Assembly (NCBI GenBank): GCA_902579065.1
Contig: CACHFI010000004.1
Coordinates: forward strand, 1 to 48,004
DNA: 48,004 bases
Reading direction: 5' to 3'
From: an uncultured Bacteroidota bacterium
GTDB taxonomy: Bacteria > Bacteroidota > Bacteroidia > Flavobacteriales > BACL11
The notes below the pieces were generated by a model, which made no database searches, had not been told where the DNA came from, and saw only the letters and a list, made by a program, of their open reading frames with translations. The position numbers were made by a program, and so were the translations under genes. This document shows positions 1-7,428 of the stretch, piece after piece (position 1 is the first letter of the stretch; every line of letters starts with the position of its first letter).

Positions 1-2
1 AT

Positions 3-1082
3 AATGGTATCCAATTAACAGTTGCTCCATACTTTTCTGAGGAATTTTTTATTTCTTCAAAATTTAAATCAATATTAGGCTTGCGAGTTGAGTATTATAA
101 TCAGTATTATACTGGTGAGAATCAAGAGAATGAGGTGTATAATAATGTAAGGGTTATTGATGATTTAGGCTTTTATCCTAATTTTAATTTAATTTATGAA
201 CTAAGTAAGCAACAAAAATTTAGAACAGCAATTTTTAAAACAACTGCAAGACCATCTTTCAAAGAAAAATCTTTAGCTCAAATTTATGATGCAATCACTG
301 GAACTACATTTAATGGTAATATAAATCTAGTTCCAACAGATATAAATAATTTTGATTTTCGATATGAAATATATGGTGAAAAAACAAACTCTGCTACTAT
401 TAGTTTATTTTATAAAGATTTGAAGAATGCAATAGAGTTAGCTAAATTTAAGTCTGATGAAGACAACATACAACCAGTAAATGCTGAATCTTCTAACATA
501 AAGGGAATAGAATTTGAGTTTAAATCAGAAATTAAATTTATTTCTGATCTTGTTAATTCTTTTAATTTAAATTTTAACACCTCTTTTATTTCTTCTAGAA
601 CTTACATATTTGGAGATGAATTATCATCAAAACTTGATAATTTAAGAGATGGTGAAAGTCTAAATGATAATACTGATTTTCAGGAAAGATTTTTTAATCT
701 TTTAGGAATTCAAGATAATTCAGAATACTATAGAGTTATGCAGGGTCAAGCTCCGTATTTAGTTAATGTTGGTCTGAGTTATACAAACAATGAAAATTAT
801 TTGCAATGTGGAATGTATTATAATGTTCAAGGTAAAACATTATCAGTTGTTTCTATAAACAGAGAACCAGATATATATTCTTCACCTTTTCACAGTTTAA
901 ATCTTAATTTAAGTAAAAAGTTTGGAAATAAGAACCAGATAAAAGTTAATTTAGGTGCTAAAAATATTTTGAATTCAAGAAAAGAAATGCTTACTGATTC
1001 ATTTAAAGCAATTGATGAAATCTATAGCAGTTATGACCCAGGAAGAGAATTTTTTATAAAATTATCTTATAATTTAAAATAA
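3..1082 (+). CDS. TonB-dependent outer membrane receptor, C-terminal fragment (gene starts upstream of window)
   Basis: Frame is open from the window start (NGIQLTVAPYFSEEFF... precedes the TTG at 81). Beta-barrel-like alternating strands; ends 'GAKNILNSRKEML...YDPGREFFIKLSYNLK', typical of TonB receptor C-termini. Confidence 0.8.
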   Translation, partial: NGIQLTVAPYFSEEFFISSKFKSILGLRVEYYNQYYTGENQENEVYNNVRVIDDLGFYPNFNLIYELSKQQKFRTAIFKTTARPSFKEKSLAQIYDAITGTTFNGNINLVPTDINNFDFRYEIYGEKTNSATISLFYKDLKNAIELAKFKSDEDNIQPVNAESSNIKGIEFEFKSEIKFISDLVNSFNLNFNTSFISSRTYIFGDELSSKLDNLRDGESLNDNTDFQERFFNLLGIQDNSEYYRVMQGQAPYLVNVGLSYTNNENYLQCGMYYNVQGKTLSVVSINREPDIYSSPFHSLNLNLSKKFGNKNQIKVNLGAKNILNSRKEMLTDSFKAIDEIYSSYDPGREFFIKLSYNLK

Positions 1083-1089
1083 AGATAGA

Positions 1090-2094
1090 TTAATTTTTTG
1101 CCTTTTCTAAAATAAAGGAAAATGTTGATCCTATATCTTGAGTGCTTCTCACATTTATAGTTTGTTGATGAGCTTCGATTATATGCTTAACAATTGCTAA
1201 TCCTAAACCAGTTCCCCCAATTTCTCTTGATCTATTTTTATCTACTCTATAAAATCTTTCAAATAATCTTTCAAGAGCTTCTTCACTAATTCCGATACCA
1301 TCATCAGAAACTTCTATCAACATTTTATCAGACATATCAAAAAGCCTGACATCAGTTTTCCCATTTTCTTTTCCATATTTAATAGAATTACTAATCAGAT
1401 TCATAAATACTTGCTGGATTTTATTTCTATCAGCATAAATAATTTCAGAATTAGAATTATTATTAAGTACTAATGAGATATTTCTTAAATTTGATTTCAT
1501 TTCTAATTGATCAAAAACTTCATTAATAAGGTTACAAATATTAAAATTCTCATAATCCAATTCGTCAACTTCTGTCTCTAGTCTTGAAATGACTTCCAAA
1601 TCATCAACAATATTTATCATTCTTTCAACACTTACATTTGCTCTTTTTAGATATTTTAAATTAATATTTTCATCTTTTAAACCTCCATCAATTAACGTTT
1701 GAATATATCCTTGAATATTAAATATTGGAGTCTTTAACTCATGAGATACATTTCCAATAAACTCTCTTCTGAAATTCTCATTTTTTTTCATTTCTAAAAG
1801 TTCTTCTTCTTTTTGGTTAGCCCAATCTTCCGCCTCTATATCAGCATTTTCCAGATTTAAATCAGAAATATTAGACGTCCCTTTAAACTTATATATGTTT
1901 TTGTAAATAATTTGGATTTTTTCATAAAACTGTTTTTTTAAAATAAAATATAATAAAAACATAAAAAATATTAATAAGATAAAGGCCAATAAGTAATCGT
2001 TAAAATAAGTGTTAACAATAAAGAAAATGCAGATTAATAGTGATGTTATTAAACAAATGAAAAATGTAAATTTAGCAGGTGTATTTAATTTCAT
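1090..2094 (-). CDS. Sensor histidine kinase, PhoR-like (two TM helices, HisKA + HATPase)
   Basis: H-box 'FIGNVSHELKTPIFNIQGY', N-box 'QVFMNLISNSIKYG', G-boxes 'VSDDGIGIS' and 'GGTGLGLAIVKHIIEAH'. Confidence 0.93.
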   Translation of the reverse strand: MKLNTPAKFTFFICLITSLLICIFFIVNTYFNDYLLAFILLIFFMFLLYFILKKQFYEKIQIIYKNIYKFKGTSNISDLNLENADIEAEDWANQKEEELLEMKKNENFRREFIGNVSHELKTPIFNIQGYIQTLIDGGLKDENINLKYLKRANVSVERMINIVDDLEVISRLETEVDELDYENFNICNLINEVFDQLEMKSNLRNISLVLNNNSNSEIIYADRNKIQQVFMNLISNSIKYGKENGKTDVRLFDMSDKMLIEVSDDGIGISEEALERLFERFYRVDKNRSREIGGTGLGLAIVKHIIEAHQQTINVRSTQDIGSTFSFILEKAKN

Positions 2095-2747
2095 TATAAA
2101 TCAAATTTATATCCAATTCCTTTAATTGTTTTAATATGTTTATTTTTTAATTTTTCTTTTATTCGTTTAATATTCATATTAATAAACTTACTGTCTCTTG
2201 GTTCTTCCCTCCACAATTTATAAATAATATCTTCATCTGAAAAGATTTTTCCTGGAATTGACATTAATAAATGTAATAAATTAAATTCATCGTTTCTGAG
2301 AATAATATTTTTTCCATTATAAAATAGTTTTTTATGAACTAGATCCAGATATATATCACCAATATTTATTACATCTTGTTTAATTTTACTTTTTAACAAA
2401 AAATTAACTCTGGAAATTAATAATTTTGGATTAATTGGTTTAAAAATATAGTCATCTGCTCCAGCAGTATATCCTGCACTTTCTGAATAATCCTCAGATC
2501 TTGCAGAAAGAAATGTGACTATACTATTATCTAATTCTTTTATTTCTCTAATTTCTTTGCATACTTCAAAACCATCTTTTTCTGGCATCATAACATCAAG
2601 AATAATTAGGTTGGGCTTATGTTTTTTTGCAAGAATTAGCCCTTGACCTCCATTATTTGCAGTAATAACGGTAAATCCTTCTTTTCTTAATGCATATGAT
2701 AAGAATTCTAAAATATCTAATTCATCATCTACAATTAATATTTTCAT
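2094..2747 (-). CDS. OmpR/PhoB-family response regulator
   Basis: Receiver 'ILIVDDELDILEFL...LIILDVMMPEKDG...FKPI' plus winged-helix C-terminus 'INMNIKRIKEKLKNKHIKTIKGIGYKFDL'; coupled to the kinase gene. Confidence 0.93.
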   Translation of the reverse strand: MKILIVDDELDILEFLSYALRKEGFTVITANNGGQGLILAKKHKPNLIILDVMMPEKDGFEVCKEIREIKELDNSIVTFLSARSEDYSESAGYTAGADDYIFKPINPKLLISRVNFLLKSKIKQDVINIGDIYLDLVHKKLFYNGKNIILRNDEFNLLHLLMSIPGKIFSDEDIIYKLWREEPRDSKFINMNIKRIKEKLKNKHIKTIKGIGYKFDL

Positions 2748-2756
2748 TTGAGTTAA

Positions 2757-2789
2757 ATTAACTTTTAATTAACATACGATTAAACTTAA
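2757..2789 (-). promoter_or_regulatory. Three 11-bp-phased direct repeats (minus strand TTAAGTTTAAT-CGTATGTTAAT-TAAAAGTTAAT) upstream of the response regulator; putative Pho-box-like operator
   Basis: ATTAAC/ATTAAC/ATTAAA on the plus strand at 2757, 2768 and 2779, exactly 11 bp apart. Confidence 0.4.
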
Positions 2790-2855
2790 ATATATATTAA
2801 AATAAGTATGTAAAATTAAATTTGTTAAGTTTTAAAAATAATAAACTCTTTTTTA

Positions 2856-2888
2856 TTTTTTTAATATTTTTTTAATAGTTTTTTAATA
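2856..2888 (+). promoter_or_regulatory. Three tandem 11-bp direct repeats TTTTTTTAATA-TTTTTTTAATA-GTTTTTTAATA upstream of the permease; putative Pho-box-like operator
   Basis: Two exact copies and one single-mismatch copy, contiguous, oriented toward the gene at 2943. Confidence 0.45.
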
Positions 2889-2942
2889 CATATAATTGTT
2901 AACTTTAGACCCTATTTACTTAAAAAATAAAAGTATAATTAC

Positions 2943-4085
2943 ATGAAAAAAATTTTTCGAGCTTTTGGGTATCCTGATGTAGTTTGGTTTCCAAAGAGTG
3001 AGCATTCATTTTTAACATTTATTTGTATTTCCTTTATTTTAGTAATGTTTATTACTCCTTATCCACATCTCGCTATGTGGGCTGGTTTTTTGTTTGCTGC
3101 TTATGCTGCTATAGCTAACGATAGTATTCAAACAATTGGAACCTTTATTGCTTCAAATCAAGACAAAAAGTGGTGGGTTCTATGGATTTTTATTGGAGGT
3201 ATTTTCTTTTTTACTATGCTTTATAGTTGGATTACTCTTGATGGAGATGTTAGTCATGGAAGATTAACCTCTAAAGGATTTGAAATTGCCCCTACTGAGT
3301 TTCATTTTCTTCAGGTTGCTGCACCTATTTTCTTACTTATTCTTACTAGGTTAAGAATGCCTGTTTCCACTACTTTTATTTTATTAACTTCTTTTGCTGC
3401 AACTCCGGCAGCTGTAGGTGGTGTTCTTGCAAAGAGTATGAGTGGCTATATTTTGTCTTTTTTATTAGGCCTTATATTTTTTCTAATTGTTGCTAAATCT
3501 GCAAAAAAATATTTTGTTGGAAAAGCCAAGTTTGGTTGGACTATTGCTCAATGGATTACCTCTGGAACATTATGGTCTGTTTGGTTAATGCAAGATGCTG
3601 CAAATATTGCAGTTTATTTACCTAGAAGTTTACATATATTTGAATTTATTGCTTTTACTTCAATAGTAATAATTGGTTTGGGGTTATTATTATTTTATAA
3701 AGGAGGTAGAATTCAAAAAATTGTAACTGAAAAATCTGTTGTTACTGACGTTCGCTTTGCTACATTAATAGATTTTATTTATTGCATAATTCTATTTTAT
3801 TTTAAGTTACACAGTAAAGTACCAATGAGTACTACTTGGGTATTTATTGGTTTATTAGCAGGAAGAGAGTTAGGAATGGCACTTATGAATACTGGCGATA
3901 ATTCTATTTCCAAAAGTTTAAAATTAGGTTTAAAAGATATGACATTCGCGCTTTTAGGTCTAATTATTTCTATTGCTATTGCTATAGGTGTAAACGATGA
4001 GCTCTCATTTAATTCTATGATTACAACAATGCCAGAAGAATTTTTGGCTGGATTAGTGAAATTTTTCTCTAGTATTGGATTATAA
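2943..4085 (+). CDS. PiT-like inorganic phosphate transporter family membrane protein
   Basis: Multi-TM protein with duplicated motifs 'ANDSIQTIGTFIAS', 'MPVSTTFILL' and 'VPMSTTWVFIGLLAGREL', reminiscent of PiT family signatures; adjacent to a PhoBR-like pair. Confidence 0.75.
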   Translation: MKKIFRAFGYPDVVWFPKSEHSFLTFICISFILVMFITPYPHLAMWAGFLFAAYAAIANDSIQTIGTFIASNQDKKWWVLWIFIGGIFFFTMLYSWITLDGDVSHGRLTSKGFEIAPTEFHFLQVAAPIFLLILTRLRMPVSTTFILLTSFAATPAAVGGVLAKSMSGYILSFLLGLIFFLIVAKSAKKYFVGKAKFGWTIAQWITSGTLWSVWLMQDAANIAVYLPRSLHIFEFIAFTSIVIIGLGLLLFYKGGRIQKIVTEKSVVTDVRFATLIDFIYCIILFYFKLHSKVPMSTTWVFIGLLAGRELGMALMNTGDNSISKSLKLGLKDMTFALLGLIISIAIAIGVNDELSFNSMITTMPEEFLAGLVKFFSSIGL

Positions 4086-4094
4086 AAAATTAAT

Positions 4095-4102
4095 TAAATT
4101 TG
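4095..4102 (+). promoter_or_regulatory. -7 box TAAATTTG (TAnnTTTG) upstream of porin gene
   Basis: Exact match to the Bacteroidota -7 consensus, 9 nt before ATG at 4112. Confidence 0.4.
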
Positions 4103-4111
4103 TAAAAAAAA

Positions 4112-5095
4112 ATGAAAAATTATATTTTAATACTTATAGTATCTATCATAACTTTTGATAGTTATTCTCAGGGAACTACATATGCTAAAATATTTTCTGA
4201 TTTTAATTATAGTCTTGCAGACGTATCAAATCCATACAAAGAGTTTAAAGTTTCAAATGCAATTTTCGGACATAAGCATACTCTTAATAATAAATTTTCT
4301 GCAAATATAACATTCGATGTTGGTAACAATAGTTCTGGAAGTTCATATACTGCTTTTTTAAAATTAGCCTCATTAAAATGGAGTCCAACTGATAGAGTTT
4401 TTGTAGATTTTGGTATCATAAAAGCAAGTAATTTTACTTTTATGGAAAATTCCTGGGGTAAAAGATATATATACAAATCTTTTCAAGATGTAAATAAATG
4501 GTCTCACTTTTCTGATGCTGGAGTCGGTTTGACATATATTTTATCAGACAACTTAATAATAGATGCTCAAATTCTTAATGGAGATGGTTATAAAAACTTA
4601 CAAGGATCTGATGCATACATGAGAGGAGGTGCTGGAATTATCTTTAAGTCAGATGATATATCATTTAGAGTAGCTAGAGATGTAATGCCTAGAACTATGT
4701 ACAGTGATGATTATGAGTCACAATATATAAATACTTTGGCAGTAGCATACAGTGGATCAAACATGACTCTTGGTGGTGAATACAACCTAAGAGAAAACAC
4801 TTCTAATGTTGTTGACAATACTAGTTCTGCTTTTTCAGTATATGGAAATTTAGATATTGGAAATGATGTTTCTGTTTTTGGAAGATATGACATGTCTGAT
4901 TCTGAAGATGCTAATGAAAATCAATGGAATATTGAAAATGAAGGAGAACTAACTATTTTTGGCATTGAAAAGCAAATGACAAAAGGAGTTAAGGTAGCTG
5001 TAAATGTTAAATCTTTTAAGGCTGCAACATTAGATGGTGAAGAAGAAGCTGAGGCTAACAATATGCTATATTTAAACCTTGAATATAAATTCTAA
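4112..5095 (+). CDS. Outer membrane porin-like beta-barrel protein
   Basis: Signal peptide 'MKNYILILIVSIITFDSYSQ'; alternating beta-strand pattern, ends '...YLNLEYKF' with C-terminal Phe; directly downstream of the PiT-like permease. Confidence 0.75.
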   Translation: MKNYILILIVSIITFDSYSQGTTYAKIFSDFNYSLADVSNPYKEFKVSNAIFGHKHTLNNKFSANITFDVGNNSSGSSYTAFLKLASLKWSPTDRVFVDFGIIKASNFTFMENSWGKRYIYKSFQDVNKWSHFSDAGVGLTYILSDNLIIDAQILNGDGYKNLQGSDAYMRGGAGIIFKSDDISFRVARDVMPRTMYSDDYESQYINTLAVAYSGSNMTLGGEYNLRENTSNVVDNTSSAFSVYGNLDIGNDVSVFGRYDMSDSEDANENQWNIENEGELTIFGIEKQMTKGVKVAVNVKSFKAATLDGEEEAEANNMLYLNLEYKF

Positions 5096-5117
5096 AGTTT
5101 AATCACTGTTAAAATTT

Positions 5118-5146
5118 AAGAGCCTCTTAATGAGGCTCTTTTTTTT
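5118..5146 (+). terminator. Rho-independent terminator
   Basis: AAGAGCCTC-TTAAT-GAGGCTCTT perfect 9-bp stem followed by a T tract, 22 nt after the porin stop. Confidence 0.9.
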
Positions 5147-5160
5147 ATTTAAAAATCAAG

Positions 5161-5168
5161 TAAATTTG
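5161..5168 (+). promoter_or_regulatory. -7 box TAAATTTG immediately upstream of ATG at 5173
   Basis: TAnnTTTG exact match, 4 nt before the start codon; predicts a leaderless or near-leaderless mRNA. Confidence 0.4.
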
Positions 5169-5172
5169 TAAT

Positions 5173-7425
5173 ATGAGATTTTTACTTCTTTTTTGTCTTT
5201 TTCCATTTTTATCATTCTCTCAAGATAGTTTAAATATGAGTGTTTTAGGTTATGTTGATTATCCTAATACAAAAGGGATTGACATATGGGGGTGGGTGGA
5301 TTCCTCTGGAAGTGAATTTGCTATTGTTGGTCTTAGGGATGGTGTATCCGTTGTTGATGTAACAGATCCTATTAATCCGGATGAGAAATTTTTTATCCCT
5401 GATATTTATTCAACTTGGAGAGATATCAAAACTTGGGGTAATTATGCATATGTAACAACAGAATCAGATACAGGTCTTTTAATTATTGATCTATCTGATA
5501 TGAGTGGTAACACCTATTGGCATGTAAAAGATTTTATAAGCGATAATTTAAATGACACTATTCATTTCGAAGCTGCACACAATCTTTTTATAGATGAAAA
5601 TGGTATTGCTTATATTTTTGGAGCTAGCAATCCTCCTGGAATGTCAGCACCACCAAATGGAGCAATTTTTCTTGATCTTAATTCAGATCCTATCAATCCT
5701 ACATACTTAGGTAATTGGAATGAGCATTATATTCATGATGGTATGGTCAGAAATGATACATTATGGGCTGCTTGTGTGTATTATGGTAGTGCTTTTTGTA
5801 TTGATGTTTTAGATAAATCTTTTCCAAATACTATTACTAGTGTTAACACTCCAAATTCATTTACACATAATGTATGGTTATCTGATGATGGAGATTATAT
5901 TTTTACTACTGATGAACAAGGAAATGCATACATAACTGCTTATAATATTGATGATATCTATAATATTTATGAAATCGATAGAATACAATCTAATCCTGGG
6001 TCAAATTCAATTCCTCATAATTCTCATGTTGATGGTAATTTCTTAGTTACTTCATACTATACTAATGGAACAGTAGTTCATGATATAACTTACCCAGAAA
6101 ATATGGTAGAAGTAGCATATTATGATTCTTATCCAGGATCAGGTTGGGGATTTGATGGTTGTTGGGGAACTTATCCATTTCTACCTTCAGGAAATATTAT
6201 CTCTTCTGATATTAATAGTGGACCTAATGGAACTGGTAAATTATTAATTTATTCTAGAGGATTTCAGCAAGCATGTCATCTTGAAGGAAACATTACTGAT
6301 CAAACTAATGGTAATCCTATTTCAAATGCTAATGTATCTTTATTAAATACATCTTTTTCATCTACATCTAATCTAAATGGATTTTATCAAATTTCATCAT
6401 TAGATTCTGGCTTATATAATCTCATTGTATCTGCTTTTGGATATGAAAATGATACAATTAGTGTTTTATTAGATAATGGTGTAGTTTCAAATTTGAATAT
6501 TAGCTTAGATCCTACATGTACCTTTCCTAAACCAGATAGCTTGTATGTATTTGATATAATTGATACTAGAGTAAAAATAGGATGGAGAAATATGAATTCT
6601 ACTGATTGTAGAGTTCTTAAATATTTTGTAAGATTTAGAGAAGTTGGTAGTCCTACATGGATTACGAGATCTGCAGGTGCTAGTAGTGGATTATGCAATT
6701 TTGGGTTAAATAATACAGTTAAGCAATTAAATAATTTATCTCCAAGTACAACATATGAATTTAAAATGAAGGCTTTTTATTGTGGAGGAGGAGCTTCAGG
6801 TTATTCTCTACCTATTCAATTTTCTACTGCTGATGTATGTCCATCTATGTCAGGATTAACAGTATCTACCTTTAATTTTCAGCCTGGCAAGGTTAGGTTT
6901 GATTGGGATATCTTTGATCCTTATACTTTTGCTAGAATTAAGTATAGAATTGATACAACAAACTCATTATGGCAAAATGTAGGTGGATTTGGAATATTTT
7001 ACCCAACATCATCTGTAAATGCATTTGGATTAATTCCTGGAACTATTTACAGAGCCCATGGTAGATTATTTTGTGATTCTAATATAACTGCTTATAGATC
7101 TCCCTCTTGGACAAATCCTCCTATATATTGGTCACAACCTAATTCACCCATTAGAAATGGAATAGAAGCATCTAGTGATGATATTAGCATCTTTCCAAAT
7201 CCCTCTAAAGGTATTTTTAATTTGTCACATAACTTAGAATTTAAATCTGATTTAGTTATTCAGATTCATAATTCAATAGGAGAGTTGGTTTATGAAAAAT
7301 TATTTGAAGAATATATTGGAGAAATCAAATTACGATTTAATCTAACAGAATTTAGTTCTTCAATTTATTTTATAAGTGTAAATGATAATATTTCAATTTA
7401 CAAGAGAAAATTAATAGTCGAATAA
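5173..7425 (+). CDS. Choice-of-anchor B / LVIVD-type secreted protein with carboxypeptidase-regulatory-like domain, FN3-like region and T9SS type A C-terminal domain
   Basis: Signal peptide 'MRFLLLFCLFPFLSFSQ'; 'LLIIDLSDMSGNTYW', 'HNVWLSDDGDYIFTTDE'; 'GNITDQTNGNPISNANVSLL'; C-term 'ISIFPNPSKGIFNL...KRKLIVE'. Confidence 0.85.
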   Translation: MRFLLLFCLFPFLSFSQDSLNMSVLGYVDYPNTKGIDIWGWVDSSGSEFAIVGLRDGVSVVDVTDPINPDEKFFIPDIYSTWRDIKTWGNYAYVTTESDTGLLIIDLSDMSGNTYWHVKDFISDNLNDTIHFEAAHNLFIDENGIAYIFGASNPPGMSAPPNGAIFLDLNSDPINPTYLGNWNEHYIHDGMVRNDTLWAACVYYGSAFCIDVLDKSFPNTITSVNTPNSFTHNVWLSDDGDYIFTTDEQGNAYITAYNIDDIYNIYEIDRIQSNPGSNSIPHNSHVDGNFLVTSYYTNGTVVHDITYPENMVEVAYYDSYPGSGWGFDGCWGTYPFLPSGNIISSDINSGPNGTGKLLIYSRGFQQACHLEGNITDQTNGNPISNANVSLLNTSFSSTSNLNGFYQISSLDSGLYNLIVSAFGYENDTISVLLDNGVVSNLNISLDPTCTFPKPDSLYVFDIIDTRVKIGWRNMNSTDCRVLKYFVRFREVGSPTWITRSAGASSGLCNFGLNNTVKQLNNLSPSTTYEFKMKAFYCGGGASGYSLPIQFSTADVCPSMSGLTVSTFNFQPGKVRFDWDIFDPYTFARIKYRIDTTNSLWQNVGGFGIFYPTSSVNAFGLIPGTIYRAHGRLFCDSNITAYRSPSWTNPPIYWSQPNSPIRNGIEASSDDISIFPNPSKGIFNLSHNLEFKSDLVIQIHNSIGELVYEKLFEEYIGEIKLRFNLTEFSSSIYFISVNDNISIYKRKLIVE

Positions 7426-7428
7426 AAA

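Noticed and set aside
2896-2920. Core promoter TTG...TATTTACT for the permease
   Set aside because: The -7 match is poor and the spacing short; not reported as a feature.
2748-2942. Possible small RNA or tRNA in the 195-bp divergent gap
   Set aside because: No cloverleaf, no GC-rich stem; composition is promoter-like with phased repeats.
4207-4476. Antisense ORFs in the track (e.g. 4207-4476 -, 6387-6698 -, 9149-9454 +, 18427-18750 +, 30988-31353 +, 39257-39526 -, 44031-44285 +)
   Set aside because: They lie opposite well-supported genes, have low-complexity or implausible composition and no recognisable motifs; likely spurious.
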